Assembly: GCA_023250955.1 (NCBI GenBank)
Contig: JAHEZQ010000014.1
Span: 1-64,000, forward strand
Source: Melioribacter sp.
GTDB taxonomy: Bacteria; Bacteroidota; Ignavibacteria; Ignavibacteriales; Melioribacteraceae
Direction of reading: 5' to 3'
Length of the DNA: 64,000 nucleotides
The stretch's first letter is position 1. Each line of letters opens with the position of its first letter. Positions 18,294-29,342 of the stretch are shown one piece after another. The notes below the pieces were generated by a model that had not been told where the DNA came from, made no database searches, and worked only from the letters and a program-made list of their open reading frames with translations. A program made the translations under genes and the position numbers.

Positions 18294-18922
18294 TTCGAAC
18301 CCATTAATTTCACAACTTGTTCAAATAATCTGTCGCTTGTACGAATTACTTCTTCTACTAGAATATCAGCAGTCTTTTTCAATTCGTTAGCAATGGTTTG
18401 ATTGCTTAAGGAAGAACAATTAATTAATACGTTTAAGTAAGCACCTTTTGCTGCAGTTCCAACTAAAGTAACAGCAACTCCGGCATCTGAGAGTGAATTT
18501 TTATTTCCCTTATCAATAATGATTTCTAGAATGGGTAGAAGTGTTTTTGATGATTGAATGACTTCCATTGGTGCTGATGTAGCGCCGATAGTTGCTTCTT
18601 CAATTGCTTTTGAACGTATGTTTTTTTCTTGTTCGTTTTCTTTCGGAAGTTTGAATGCATCCATTACTTTATCGAATGATGCATTATCTTTTTGTCCTAG
18701 CTCAATAAAATTTTTCTGAATGTTTTCTAATTTCCCTTTTAATCTGATCATTTCAGATTCAACTTCTACATATTTCTTTTTACCAATCGTAAGATTGCAA
18801 ACCATTATTCCCAAACTTGATGAAAGAGCACCGCATAACGCTGCTACATTTCCTCCGCCTGGTGTGGGTGAGTTGGATGATAGTTCGTTAAAATATTCTT
18901 GTAATGTTTTATTTGAGTTCAT
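18290..18922 (-). CDS. fchA: Formimidoyltetrahydrofolate cyclodeaminase / methenyltetrahydrofolate cyclohydrolase family
   Basis: LQEYFNELSSNSPTPGGGNVAALCGALSSSLGIMVCNLTIGKKKY; downstream of ftcD. Confidence 0.9.
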   Translation of the reverse strand: MNSNKTLQEYFNELSSNSPTPGGGNVAALCGALSSSLGIMVCNLTIGKKKYVEVESEMIRLKGKLENIQKNFIELGQKDNASFDKVMDAFKLPKENEQEKNIRSKAIEEATIGATSAPMEVIQSSKTLLPILEIIIDKGNKNSLSDAGVAVTLVGTAAKGAYLNVLINCSSLSNQTIANELKKTADILVEEVIRTSDRLFEQVVKLMGSK

Positions 18923-18945
18923 TTCTTATTCCTTTTTTTGTGTAA

Positions 18946-19000
18946 ACCACCCCCTTTTATTCCACCTCCTTAGTACAAGGAGGGGGATACAGGGGGAGGT
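18946..19000. repeat. Intergenic G/C-rich hairpin repeat, copy 3
   Basis: ACCACCCCCTTTTATTCCACCTCCTTAGTACAAGGAGGGGGATACAGGGGGAGGT, abutting the ftcD stop codon. Confidence 0.8.
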
Positions 19001-20016
19001 TAAATCATATACTCAATTATTTTTTCTTCAGGTTTGAATGGATGAAGCGCGCTTAATCCTAATTTTTCAATTGCAAGATTAACCAAACTCTTTTCATTAG
19101 TCTCTTTTCCGTTTGAATAAAATCTACCGGCTTGCAGCATTGCTTCAAGCGGAACCAATCCAACAATCTCACTTCCGTTCACTTCAACTCCAAGTCGCGC
19201 AGCTTCTTTCTTCGATTCCTCAAAAGCTGCATGTATTGGTGTAGTATTATAGTTAGTTAAGTTCATAGAGACTTGTGATATATTATATTTTTCAAGCACA
19301 ACACCCATACCTTTTACTTCTTTCAATCGTCCGGGAACTTTTATTGTCTTCCCATCTACTTTGATGACATTCCCATTCTCATCACGTTTGGCGTAGCCGC
19401 TCTCTCGTAATATTTCACCGATCTCTTTGGAATATTTAACATCATTGGATTTAATATTAACGTTGTAAGCAATTAGAAAGAATCGTGAGCCGGTTACTAT
19501 TGCACCAAGTTTAGAATTAAAAACCGGTTCTCCATAATCAGGCAGCCAATTTGAATCTTTTAATTTTTCTTCGAGACCTTCGTACTCACCTTGACGAATA
19601 CTTGATAAACTTTTTCTGTCTGCTTTGCGTGCAGCACTTTCATATAAATAGACCGGAACTTTTAAATCATTAGAAATAATTTTTGCGAACTCTTCGGAAA
19701 TCTTAACACATTCTTCTGTAGTTACATTTGCAACAGGAACGAATGGAACAACATCAATTGCACCTAGGCGCGGATGTTCTCCTTTGTGCGAGCGCATATC
19801 AATCAATGAAGCGGCGGTTCTGCATGCGTTTAACGTTCCGTTTAATATTCCTTCTTCATTTCCCGCCAATGTTACAACAACACGATTGTAATCTCCGTCG
19901 GGTTCAAGACTTAATAATTTTACATCTTTAGTTTTTGCTACTGCTTCTTTTATTGCTTCAAATGTAGTCTGATTTTTCCCTTCACTGAAATTTGGAACGC
20001 ACTCGATAATTTTCAT
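19000..20016 (-). CDS. ftcD: Glutamate formimidoyltransferase
   Basis: MKIIECVPNFSEGKNQTTFEAIKEAV...IDMRSHKGEHPRLGAIDVVPFVP. Confidence 0.95.
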   Translation of the reverse strand: MKIIECVPNFSEGKNQTTFEAIKEAVAKTKDVKLLSLEPDGDYNRVVVTLAGNEEGILNGTLNACRTAASLIDMRSHKGEHPRLGAIDVVPFVPVANVTTEECVKISEEFAKIISNDLKVPVYLYESAARKADRKSLSSIRQGEYEGLEEKLKDSNWLPDYGEPVFNSKLGAIVTGSRFFLIAYNVNIKSNDVKYSKEIGEILRESGYAKRDENGNVIKVDGKTIKVPGRLKEVKGMGVVLEKYNISQVSMNLTNYNTTPIHAAFEESKKEAARLGVEVNGSEIVGLVPLEAMLQAGRFYSNGKETNEKSLVNLAIEKLGLSALHPFKPEEKIIEYMI

Positions 20017-21266
20017 TTAGTCTCCGCTCGTTGAAAAATGATTTGACCTTTCTTAATTGTGTATTTATTCAAATTGAGTCCAATGTTATAAATTATTTCT
20101 TGATAATCTTTAGTATCGAAGACTGCAAAATCCGCTTGTTTGCCGATTTCAATACTTCCGAGTTTTTCATTTAAGCCCAGTGCTGTCGCAGAATTAATTG
20201 TAACTGCAGAAATAATTTCTTCGGCACTCATTTTCATTTTAAGTGCGGCAAGCTGCATAATAAAATGAAGATTGGGAATATGTGATGAACCGGGATTATA
20301 ATCTGTAGCCAAAGCAACAATTGCATTGTGTTCAATCAGTTTTCTTGCGGGTGCGTAATTATAATCTAAAAAGAATGATACTCCCGGCAAAAGTACTGAA
20401 ACAGTTTCGCTCTTTGATAATTTTGGGATGTCATTTTCATTAATAACTTCAAGATGATCCACCGAAAGAGCTTTATGTCTCAACGCAACATCCAATCCGC
20501 CGATATTATTAAACTGTTCCGTATGAAGACGTAGTTTGTAACCAAGTTTTTTTGCTTTGGTGAATATCTTATCAACTTCATCTGAAGAGAAGGCTGACTT
20601 CTCACAAAATGCATCAACAGAATCTGCAAGTTTGTTTTTAATAATGTATGGAAGAAGTTCTTTTATGATCAAGTCTAAATATTGTTTGTGATCGTTTTGA
20701 TATTCAGGGGGATAGGTATGAGCACCTAAGAATGTTGGAATTATTTCGATAGGTGAATGAGTTTTGAAATGATCTATAACTTGAAGAAGTTTAATCTCAT
20801 CATAAAAGCTTAATCCGTATCCACTCTTTATTTCTAAAGTTGTTACTCCTTGAGTTATGAAATAATCAATTCTTGGTTTTAGAATTCTTACCAATTCTTC
20901 GAATGATGAATTACGGACAGCTTTAACTGTAGAAATTATTCCACCGCCGGATTTTGCTATATCTTCATAAGTTGCACCGTTAAGTCTCATCAAAAATTCG
21001 TTTGCCCGCGAACCGGCATAAGCAGCATGGGTATGGCATTCAACCAATCCCGGAAGAACAATTAAGTCTTTTAGATCAAAAGTTTTATCAGCAGCTGTTT
21101 TTGATGAAGACGAATTTGGGATCAGATCCTTAATAATACCATTCTCAACAAGTATTGAGTGGTCAGAAATCGGATTAATATCACTTAATTCTGAACCGCG
21201 CTTTAAATTCTTTCCATTAGTATTTACTGTAATTATCTGCGATGGGTTCTTAAAGAGTGTTTTCAT
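20013..21266 (-). CDS. hutI: Imidazolonepropionase
   Basis: VLPGLVECHTHAAYAGSRANEFLMRLNGATYEDIAKSGGGIISTVKAVR; amidohydrolase. Confidence 0.95.
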   Translation of the reverse strand: MKTLFKNPSQIITVNTNGKNLKRGSELSDINPISDHSILVENGIIKDLIPNSSSSKTAADKTFDLKDLIVLPGLVECHTHAAYAGSRANEFLMRLNGATYEDIAKSGGGIISTVKAVRNSSFEELVRILKPRIDYFITQGVTTLEIKSGYGLSFYDEIKLLQVIDHFKTHSPIEIIPTFLGAHTYPPEYQNDHKQYLDLIIKELLPYIIKNKLADSVDAFCEKSAFSSDEVDKIFTKAKKLGYKLRLHTEQFNNIGGLDVALRHKALSVDHLEVINENDIPKLSKSETVSVLLPGVSFFLDYNYAPARKLIEHNAIVALATDYNPGSSHIPNLHFIMQLAALKMKMSAEEIISAVTINSATALGLNEKLGSIEIGKQADFAVFDTKDYQEIIYNIGLNLNKYTIKKGQIIFQRAETK

Positions 21267-21356
21267 GCTTTTTTAGTTGTTAATAAAGGTAAACTACCAT
21301 TAGCCAAAGATGAATGGTTCAAAAATAGAGAAATCGAATCTTTATTTGCTAATATT

Positions 21357-21388
21357 TTTGTCAATGCCGACGTATTTTCGTAATTTTG
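21357..21388 (+). promoter_or_regulatory. Bacteroidota-type promoter upstream of glgA
   Basis: TTTG (21357-21360) - 20 nt - TAATTTTG (21381-21388), matching the TTTG/TAnnTTTG pattern. Confidence 0.55.
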
Positions 21389-21417
21389 CATGTTAAAAAT
21401 CGAAGGACTTAAAAAAC

Positions 21418-22911
21418 ATGTCTTCAGGCAAAAAATTAAAGATCCTTTTCGCAACCTCAGAAGTAGTTCCTTTCATTAAAACCGGCGGTTTAGCAGACGT
21501 ATCGTCTGCATTACCTCAAAAATTACAAGAGATGGGACATATAGTAAGAATTATTGTCCCAAAATACGGTGCTATTGATGAAAGAAAATTTAAGATACAT
21601 GAAGTAGTTCGTCTGAAAGATTTAAAAGTTAACATTGGAAATAAAGAAGTTATTTTTTCCTTAAGATCATCTTTCTTGATTGGTCCGAAGACTAGAGTAC
21701 AAATTTATTTCTTAGATAATCCGGAATACTACGGCAGCAGACATAGCCTTTATGCTGATCCTATAACAGGCGAAGATTACCCCGATAACGATGAAAGATT
21801 TATTCTTCTTTCACGTGCCGTTTTTGAATTGATCACTAAGTTAGGGTGGACACCCGATATTATACATTGTAATGATTGGCAAACCGGATTGATACCGGCA
21901 TATTTAAAATCTACTTATAAAAACAATCCGACATTTAAAGCGATAAAAACAATTTTTACAATTCATAATCTTTCATTCCAGGGTATTTTTCCAAAAGCAA
22001 ATTTTGTTAAAACAGCTTTGCCAAAAGAACTGGAAAGTGAAAAAGGTATTCTTCATAAGGGTAAAATAAATTTCTTAAAGAGCGGATTGCTTTATTCCGA
22101 TATGTTAAATACAGTTAGTGAAACTTATGCAAAAGAGATTTGCCAGAATAAAGATTACGGATTGGGTTTAGAAGATATTCTCAACAAAAGGAAAAAAGAT
22201 CTTTATGGAATTATAAATGGAATTGATGATACAATTTGGAATCCGGAAGTAGATTCAAAAATTCCGCACAAATTTTCTATGAAGAATATTGAAATGAAAA
22301 AAGAGAGTAAAAAAGCTCTTGCAAATAATTTTCACTTCACTGCAAAAGATGATGTGCCTGTTATTAGTATGATCTCTAGGCTATATGATAATAAAGGGAT
22401 GGATCTAATTGAAAAAGCATTTACAAGTTTAATGAAAATGGATATTCACTTTATTCTTCTTGGCACAGGCGATAAGAAATATCATAAATTCTTTACCAGT
22501 ATGGCTTCAAAATATCATAACAAATTTTCGTGCTATATTGGATTCGATGATGAATTAGCACATTTAATTGAAGCCGGTTCTGATATTTTCTTAATGCCTT
22601 CAAAATATGAACCATGCGGCTTAAATCAAATGTATAGTTTGATGTATGGAACTATACCTGTTGTCCGTCATACAGGAGGACTTGCAGATACAGTTCAGGC
22701 ATACAATCCGAAAAATAAAACCGGGAATGGATTCGTCTTTAAAAAATATTCTGCTTCGGAAATGTTATCAGAGATCAAAAATGCTGTAAAGATTTTTACT
22801 AAAGATCAGGATAAATGGCATATCATTATGAACAACGGAATGAAATCCAATTTTACTTGGATGAGTTCTTCCAAGAAGTATGTTGATCTGTATAAAAAGC
22901 TTACCGACTAA
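21418..22911 (+). CDS. glgA: Glycogen synthase
   Basis: KILFATSEVVPFIKTGGLADVSSALPQKL; SKYEPCGLNQMYSLMYGTIPVVRHTGGLADTV. Confidence 0.95.
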   Translation: MSSGKKLKILFATSEVVPFIKTGGLADVSSALPQKLQEMGHIVRIIVPKYGAIDERKFKIHEVVRLKDLKVNIGNKEVIFSLRSSFLIGPKTRVQIYFLDNPEYYGSRHSLYADPITGEDYPDNDERFILLSRAVFELITKLGWTPDIIHCNDWQTGLIPAYLKSTYKNNPTFKAIKTIFTIHNLSFQGIFPKANFVKTALPKELESEKGILHKGKINFLKSGLLYSDMLNTVSETYAKEICQNKDYGLGLEDILNKRKKDLYGIINGIDDTIWNPEVDSKIPHKFSMKNIEMKKESKKALANNFHFTAKDDVPVISMISRLYDNKGMDLIEKAFTSLMKMDIHFILLGTGDKKYHKFFTSMASKYHNKFSCYIGFDDELAHLIEAGSDIFLMPSKYEPCGLNQMYSLMYGTIPVVRHTGGLADTVQAYNPKNKTGNGFVFKKYSASEMLSEIKNAVKIFTKDQDKWHIIMNNGMKSNFTWMSSSKKYVDLYKKLTD

Positions 22912-23490
22912 TTGATGAAACATCATGCGATTTTTTTAGATCGTGACGGAACAATTAATCACGATTCCGGTTATATCAAAAACCCGTCTGAAGTTGTTTT
23001 ACTTCCTGGAGTATCAGAAGGAATTAAGAAACTAAAGAATGAATTTGGTTTCAAAACGATTGTCGTTTCAAACCAAGCAGGTGTTGCTAAAGGAATAATG
23101 ACAATTGCAGATGTTGAAGCAGTTAATGTTCGAATCAATAATCTTTTGAAAAAGGACGGAACTGAAATAGATGCATTTTATTATTGTCCATTTCATCCCG
23201 ATTTTGACCCGCCTGAAAAGTCAATTTGTAGGAAACCTTCTCCGTTTATGATTGTTCAAGCTGCAGAAGAACATGGGATTGATCTTTCAAAATCTTATGT
23301 GATTGGTGATAAAACAAGTGATATTGAAAGCGGCATAAGCGCTGGCGTCAAAACAATACTAATTATTAGTGAAGACAATCGTAATGAAATTTCTATCTTG
23401 CATAATCTTGAAAAAAAGCCCAATTTTACAGCCGCTAATTTCAAAGAAGTATGCGATTTTATTATCAATGATTTTTCCGGAGGAATTTAA
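22912..23490 (+). CDS. gmhB: D-glycero-manno-heptose 1,7-bisphosphate phosphatase family (HAD)
   Basis: HAIFLDRDGTINHDSGYIKNPSEVVLLPGVSEGIKKL; YYCPFHPDFDPPEKSICRKPSPFMI. Confidence 0.88.
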   Translation: MMKHHAIFLDRDGTINHDSGYIKNPSEVVLLPGVSEGIKKLKNEFGFKTIVVSNQAGVAKGIMTIADVEAVNVRINNLLKKDGTEIDAFYYCPFHPDFDPPEKSICRKPSPFMIVQAAEEHGIDLSKSYVIGDKTSDIESGISAGVKTILIISEDNRNEISILHNLEKKPNFTAANFKEVCDFIINDFSGGI

Positions 23491-24687
23491 TTGATCAGAT
23501 TCTTGAGACTTGCCTTTTTTCTTTTCGCTGTTACAATACTATTTTTTTCCTGTAATCAAGATCCTACATCTGTCGGTTCAGAACTAATTTCCCAAAATGA
23601 AAAGATTGCATTTCAGGAATTAGACAGTTATCAAGCAAACATTTTTCAGAAGTCGGTTAACTATCAAGACAAATTTAAGTTCGGTTTATCCAACGTTGTC
23701 TTAATGGGAAAAAATTCATTTGAAGAAGCTTCTATTCTTATGCGTTATCGTATCTATTTACCGGATTCCTTATTGGCATATGTTACAACCGGTAAGTATG
23801 TTGTTAAATCTGCAACGATGACTATGATTCCGCGTTATCTATTGGGCGATAAAACTGCACCTTTAGATTTTTCTGTGTATCAAGTTCGAAGTGATTGGAG
23901 TCCAAATGGATTTGATAGAGATAGTATTCCACATTTGACCTATGATCCTACTGATGTTTCATCTGGAACAACTGTAAATGATACTCTTATAAAATTTAAT
24001 TTAAGAACTGATGTTGTTACTCAATGGCTAAAATTTTTAGCAGATACTAGTTCAACTTCAACACCTAAGAATTTTGGTTTACTTATAAAACCGAAACTTT
24101 CTACACAAAAAATCATCGGTTTTTATTCTGCTAATGCCAGTTCATCAACTAACGAAACAGTTCTTAAGGTTGAATTTGAAAGACCTTCAATTAGAACAGA
24201 TACGGTTAATGTATCACCATTTTTTCATATTTATTATTTAACCGGACAGGCTCCTCAGCAAGTTAACAATCTAACTTTTCAAGGCGGTATCGGATTAAAA
24301 GGGACGGTATTTTTTAATCTTAATACTTTACCTAAAAATATAATTGTTAATAAAGCATATCTTGAAATGAATGTAGATACAACTTCTACTTTAGATGGAA
24401 GTCCGTCTTCAGATTCTCTTTTTGCACAAATACTTGCAGATAGTACGACAAGAAAATTAACAAGAGATAGTACTGTTGTTACAATACTTGCTAAGAAGGA
24501 TAAAATTTATACCGGTGATATTGCATGGATGGTTCAGAAATGGCAAAACGGAGAATCGAACCAAGGGATTTTACTTTCCCTCTGGGATGAATATGCTACA
24601 GCTGCACGTATTGCATTCTATGGAAGTCAGAATCCAAATAAAGCACTTAGACCAAAATTGAAAATTATTTATATGCAAAAAAAGTAG
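23491..24687 (+). CDS. DUF4270-like lipoprotein (TTG start)
   Basis: FFSCNQDPTSVGSELISQNEKIAF lipobox; DUF4270-like composition and context. Confidence 0.6.
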   Translation: MIRFLRLAFFLFAVTILFFSCNQDPTSVGSELISQNEKIAFQELDSYQANIFQKSVNYQDKFKFGLSNVVLMGKNSFEEASILMRYRIYLPDSLLAYVTTGKYVVKSATMTMIPRYLLGDKTAPLDFSVYQVRSDWSPNGFDRDSIPHLTYDPTDVSSGTTVNDTLIKFNLRTDVVTQWLKFLADTSSTSTPKNFGLLIKPKLSTQKIIGFYSANASSSTNETVLKVEFERPSIRTDTVNVSPFFHIYYLTGQAPQQVNNLTFQGGIGLKGTVFFNLNTLPKNIIVNKAYLEMNVDTTSTLDGSPSSDSLFAQILADSTTRKLTRDSTVVTILAKKDKIYTGDIAWMVQKWQNGESNQGILLSLWDEYATAARIAFYGSQNPNKALRPKLKIIYMQKK

Positions 24688-24691
24688 CTAA

Positions 24692-25933
24692 ATGAAAAAA
24701 ATAAAAATCATATTGTTATTTCTTCTAACATCAATTCCTGTGATGGCTCAAGGTGGATCTCTTTATTCGGGATTTGGTATTGGCGATTTAAGAACATCGT
24801 ACTCTGCGCGTAGATTTGCTATGGGTGAAATGGGAATTGCTTTAAGCGATGTGGATTATTTGAATTCGCTTAATCCTGCCGGTTGGAATTCTATTCGCTT
24901 AACACGTTTTGAATTAAGTATGAACTATGCCGGTAGTAATATTCAGAGTTCCTCTTCATCTGCATTTTACAGCAAGACAGTAATAAACGGAATGATGTTA
25001 GGATTTCCTCTTGAACATGATTTGGGTTTATCTGTTACGTTAGGACAAGTACCGTATTCGCAAGTTGGTTATGAAATTAAAACAAATGTTAATGATCCTT
25101 TAGTCGGGACTTACAATTACAGCGATAAAGGTGATGGCGGACTTTCAAAATTGTTTGTTGGTGTTTCATACCGTTTACCATTTGATTTCTCAATCGGGCT
25201 TTCATATGATTATTATATCGGCCGCGTTACACATAATCTCGTTGCTGCTTTTGATGCTGCTTCAAGTTTTAAGAGTGCATCTTTTGAAAAAGAAACCAGT
25301 TATCATGGGATGAGTTTAACTTCTGGAATTATTTCTGGTGATATTTCTAAGTTATTTGGATCATCTGAGTTTAAGGATTTTAGGATTGGTGTTGTATATA
25401 CTCCATCAGTTACCTTAAGTGCAGATTCTGTTGATAATTCCACAACATCTATCGGGACTGTTACGACAGCGACCGGATCTATAAAAAATAACCTCCCTTA
25501 CAAACTGGGAATCGGTACAACATTTAAGTACACAAACAAATATACTTTCACGCTTGATTATTTATACCAGCCTTTCAGTGAGTATACATCAAACGGTAAG
25601 CAAGATTTAAATTTGCAAAATTATTATAAGGTTGGTTTAGGATTTGAATATAGAGATATTGAAACAAGATCAAATGCATTTTGGGATCATGTTATGTATC
25701 GTGCCGGATTAAGTTTTGAACAGACTCAATATAAAATAAAAGGAATAGGATTAAATCAGTATTCCATTTACGGCGGTATATCTCTTCCGATTAGTTTTGA
25801 TAATACAATTGATCTAGCGTTCCAATATTCCAAAAGAGGAACTACCGATAATAATTTATTGCTAGAGAATATCTATAAGTTTACAGTTACTATAAGTATT
25901 GGAGATCTCTGGTTTATCCGTCCTGATAGATAA
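24692..25933 (+). CDS. Outer membrane beta-barrel protein (OmpP1/FadL-like)
   Basis: Signal peptide; GFGIGDLRTSYSARRFAMGEMGIALSDVDYLNSLNPAGW; alternating hydrophobic pattern. Confidence 0.7.
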   Translation: MKKIKIILLFLLTSIPVMAQGGSLYSGFGIGDLRTSYSARRFAMGEMGIALSDVDYLNSLNPAGWNSIRLTRFELSMNYAGSNIQSSSSSAFYSKTVINGMMLGFPLEHDLGLSVTLGQVPYSQVGYEIKTNVNDPLVGTYNYSDKGDGGLSKLFVGVSYRLPFDFSIGLSYDYYIGRVTHNLVAAFDAASSFKSASFEKETSYHGMSLTSGIISGDISKLFGSSEFKDFRIGVVYTPSVTLSADSVDNSTTSIGTVTTATGSIKNNLPYKLGIGTTFKYTNKYTFTLDYLYQPFSEYTSNGKQDLNLQNYYKVGLGFEYRDIETRSNAFWDHVMYRAGLSFEQTQYKIKGIGLNQYSIYGGISLPISFDNTIDLAFQYSKRGTTDNNLLLENIYKFTVTISIGDLWFIRPDR

Positions 25934-26126
25934 GATTATTTCAAACTGATTTTTTATGATATTAATTATTGATTATTCTTCTATTCCAACCTACAATTAC
26001 ATTTTATCTACCGATCACATCTCTTATAGTAAACTTTATTTTGAATTGAATTTCCAGAACAGCATATTTGAAAGAGTTATTTCTATAAACTAATACAAAA
26101 ATTTTTCTAAATAAAAATGAAGTGCT

Positions 26127-27422
26127 ATGTACAATCAACTACAAAACGACAAAGAAGCTTTCAAGGTTTGTCAATTAGAACTCAATCGTCAAGAAACACA
26201 TCTTGAACTGATCGCATCTGAAAATTTTGTTTCACTTGCAGTCCTGGATGCTGCCGGTTCGGTTTTAACAAACAAATATGCAGAAGGTTATCCAGGTAAA
26301 AGATATTATGGTGGATGTGAATTTGTTGAGATGGCTGAAAACCTTGCCCGCGACATATCAAAAAAATTATTTGGTGCAGAATATGTTAATGTACAGCCGC
26401 ATAGCGGCTCTCAAGCTAATATGGCTGTTTACATGACATTGTTAAAACCTGGTGATACAATTCTTGGATTAAGTCTTGATCACGGCGGACATCTAACCCA
26501 CGGCTCACATGTTAATTTCTCAGGACAAATTTATCGTGCGGTTGGATACAGCCTAAATAAAGAAACTAAACTTTTAGATTATAACTTGATTGAGGATCTT
26601 GCCAAGAAAGAAAAACCGAAATTAATTGTTATGGGCGCAAGTGCATATTCACGTGATTGGGATTATGCAAAGTTCAGAGAGATCGCCGATAAAGTTGGTG
26701 CTTTGTTAATGATGGACATGGCACATCCAGCTGGGTTAATAGCAAAAGGTTTGCTGAATAATCCTCTTCCGTATTGTGATGTTGTAACATCAACCACACA
26801 TAAAACTCTTCGCGGTCCAAGAGGTGGAATAATTTTAATGGGAAAAGACGGAGATAATCCTTTCGGAATAAAAACCTTGAAAGGGGACCGATTAAAATTA
26901 ATGTCGGAAATTTTAGATGGAATGGTTATGCCGGGAATTCAAGGCGGACCACTGATGCATGTAATTCTTGCAAAAGCAGTTGCATTTGGAGAAGCACTTG
27001 AAGATTCATTTACAGACTACGCAAAACAAATCATTAAAAATGCAAAGATGTTATCAAACGAATTAACAACTTTGGGTTATAACATTGTTTCTGGAGGAAC
27101 TGACAATCATTTGATGTTAGTAGATCTAACAAATAAAGAACTAAGTGGTAAAAAAGTAGAGAACGCACTTGGTGCCGCTGGTATAACTGTTAATAAAAAT
27201 ATGATTCCATTCGACACAAAGAGTCCGTTTGTAACAAGCGGAATAAGAATCGGAACACCGGCAGTTACAACTCGTGATATGAAAGAAAATGAAATGAAAA
27301 ATATTGCATCCTTCATTGATAGAGCAATCAAGAATAATGAGAACGAATCGGCATTAGCTCAAATAAAAACTGAAGTTGCAGAATTATGTTTAAAATTTCC
27401 GTTGTATCCTGAACTAAAATAA
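26127..27422 (+). CDS. glyA: Serine hydroxymethyltransferase
   Basis: [63 protein letters not shown] lysine. Confidence 0.98.
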   Translation: MYNQLQNDKEAFKVCQLELNRQETHLELIASENFVSLAVLDAAGSVLTNKYAEGYPGKRYYGGCEFVEMAENLARDISKKLFGAEYVNVQPHSGSQANMAVYMTLLKPGDTILGLSLDHGGHLTHGSHVNFSGQIYRAVGYSLNKETKLLDYNLIEDLAKKEKPKLIVMGASAYSRDWDYAKFREIADKVGALLMMDMAHPAGLIAKGLLNNPLPYCDVVTSTTHKTLRGPRGGIILMGKDGDNPFGIKTLKGDRLKLMSEILDGMVMPGIQGGPLMHVILAKAVAFGEALEDSFTDYAKQIIKNAKMLSNELTTLGYNIVSGGTDNHLMLVDLTNKELSGKKVENALGAAGITVNKNMIPFDTKSPFVTSGIRIGTPAVTTRDMKENEMKNIASFIDRAIKNNENESALAQIKTEVAELCLKFPLYPELK

Positions 27423-27428
27423 AATTAT

Positions 27429-28187
27429 ATGGCTGAACAAGAAGAAAATATTGTTGATGAAGAGAATCCAAAAGAAGAAGTGGAAATGACTTTTCTCGAT
27501 CATCTCGAAGAGTTGAGATGGAGAATAATCTATTCTGTAATTGGAATACTTCTTGGAACAATCATAGCAATGATATTTATTGATTTCTTCGTAGATAAAA
27601 TTCTTCTTCTTCCGGCTCGGACAGCAAATTTTAAATTGCAAAACCTTCGACCATTCGGTCAACTTTTTCTTTATTTCCAGGTAGCTATAATGCTCGGTTT
27701 GATTTTAAGTTTTCCCAACGTTGTTTATCAACTGTGGAGGTTTATTGCACCCGCATTAAAGTCTAAAGAAAAAAAATATATAAAATGGATTGTTTTGTTC
27801 ACAACTTTTTGTTTTATGTGTGGGGTAGTGTTCGCTTATTATATTATGCTTCCGCTTACTTTAAAATTTGCTGCCGGATTCGGCTCCGCATCAATACAAA
27901 ATAATTTTTCAATTGATGAATATCTCTCAATAGTTCTTAATATCATTCTAGGTGCTGGATTAATTTTTGAACTTCCGATGCTTTCATTTTTCCTTTCTAA
28001 AATTGGTTTACTTACGCCAAAACTTATGAGAAAATATAGAAGACATGCTATTGTTGTTATAATGATAGTAGCTGCATTTCTCTCTCCCGGAACGGATCCG
28101 GTCTCACAAGTGCTTCTTGCTGTCCCGTTGGTTTTGTTATATGAAATAAGTATTTTTGTTTCAAAAATATTCCAAAAGAAATCTTGA
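27429..28187 (+). CDS. tatC: Sec-independent protein translocase TatC
   Basis: MTFLDHLEELRWRIIYSVIGILLG; multi-TM; SPGTDPVSQVLLAVPLVLLYEISI. Confidence 0.95.
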   Translation: MAEQEENIVDEENPKEEVEMTFLDHLEELRWRIIYSVIGILLGTIIAMIFIDFFVDKILLLPARTANFKLQNLRPFGQLFLYFQVAIMLGLILSFPNVVYQLWRFIAPALKSKEKKYIKWIVLFTTFCFMCGVVFAYYIMLPLTLKFAAGFGSASIQNNFSIDEYLSIVLNIILGAGLIFELPMLSFFLSKIGLLTPKLMRKYRRHAIVVIMIVAAFLSPGTDPVSQVLLAVPLVLLYEISIFVSKIFQKKS

Positions 28188-29164
28188 TAAATAAATCCTT
28201 CGCAGAAATTACACATCCGATTGAAGACGAACTTTCAAAATTTAATGAGCTCTTCAAGCATTCTTTAAAATCAAAAGTTACCCTGGTAGAATTAGTAACA
28301 AGATATATTCTAAAGCAAAAAGGGAAAAAAATTAGACCTATCTTAGTTCTACTTTCTAGTGATTTATGCGGCGGTATATCGGAACGCAGCTATCGAGGTG
28401 CTACTTTAGTAGAGTTACTTCATACGGCTACTTTGGTTCATGATGATGTTGTTGATAATGCAGAGACAAGAAGAAATTTCCCTTCGATCAATGCAGTTTG
28501 GAAGAATAAGATTGCAGTATTAATGGGTGATTACTTATTAGCACGCGGTTTAATGCTTGCAGTCGATGGAAACGATTTTGATTTTCTTAGAGTAATAACA
28601 AATACTGTTAAGAGAATGTCGGAGGGGGAGCTTCTTCAGATTAGTAAAACAAGAAAATTAGATATTGATGAAGAAACATATTTTAGAATTATTTCCGATA
28701 AGACAGCATCGCTTCTTTCAACATGTTGTGAAATAGGAGCCCGTGCATCAACAAATGATGAAAATAAAATAACTGCAATGAAGGGATTTGGCGAAAATCT
28801 TGGAATTGCATTCCAAATCCGTGATGATATTTTAGATTTCATCGGGACAAAAAATATATTTGGTAAACCGCTTGGAGCCGATATAAAAGAAAAGAAAATT
28901 ACACTTCCTTTAATATATGCGTTAAAGAACGCTCCTAAAGATGAATCCATAAAAATTATTAATTTACTAAAGAGTAAAGAAAGAAAAACAAAAGTAGATG
29001 TAGTAATTAAGTTTGTGAAAATGTATGAAGGTATAGAGTACTCTGAAAAAGTTGCTCTTGAATATTCTAAAGCGGCTCTATCTAAATTAGAACAGTTTCA
29101 GACATCTGAGTCACGATTGTCATTAGAGTCATTAGTAAGTTTTGTTGTTGAAAGAAAAAATTAA
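28184..29164 (+). CDS. Polyprenyl synthetase (octaprenyl/heptaprenyl diphosphate synthase family)
   Basis: LLHTATLVHDDVVDNAETRR first DDxxD-type motif; FQIRDDILDF second motif. Confidence 0.92.
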   Translation: MINKSFAEITHPIEDELSKFNELFKHSLKSKVTLVELVTRYILKQKGKKIRPILVLLSSDLCGGISERSYRGATLVELLHTATLVHDDVVDNAETRRNFPSINAVWKNKIAVLMGDYLLARGLMLAVDGNDFDFLRVITNTVKRMSEGELLQISKTRKLDIDEETYFRIISDKTASLLSTCCEIGARASTNDENKITAMKGFGENLGIAFQIRDDILDFIGTKNIFGKPLGADIKEKKITLPLIYALKNAPKDESIKIINLLKSKERKTKVDVVIKFVKMYEGIEYSEKVALEYSKAALSKLEQFQTSESRLSLESLVSFVVERKN

Positions 29165-29342
29165 ATTGGTTATTTTTTGAAGTGAAATATTTTTGATTTT
29201 AAATTTCCTTTCTTATCTTTGGCAGTAATTTTTTGTTAATTGTATATCTTATCTCATTAATAAATTCTAGCGAAAGCTAAGTTATATATTCAAGAAAGAT
29301 TCCCATAGAACGATCTGTTAATTATACTATTACAGGTAATAA

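Noticed and set aside
18290-21266. fchA-ftcD-hutI considered as an unusual folate cluster
   Set aside because: Ordinary partial histidine-utilisation cluster; separate ftcD and cyclodeaminase genes are common in bacteria.
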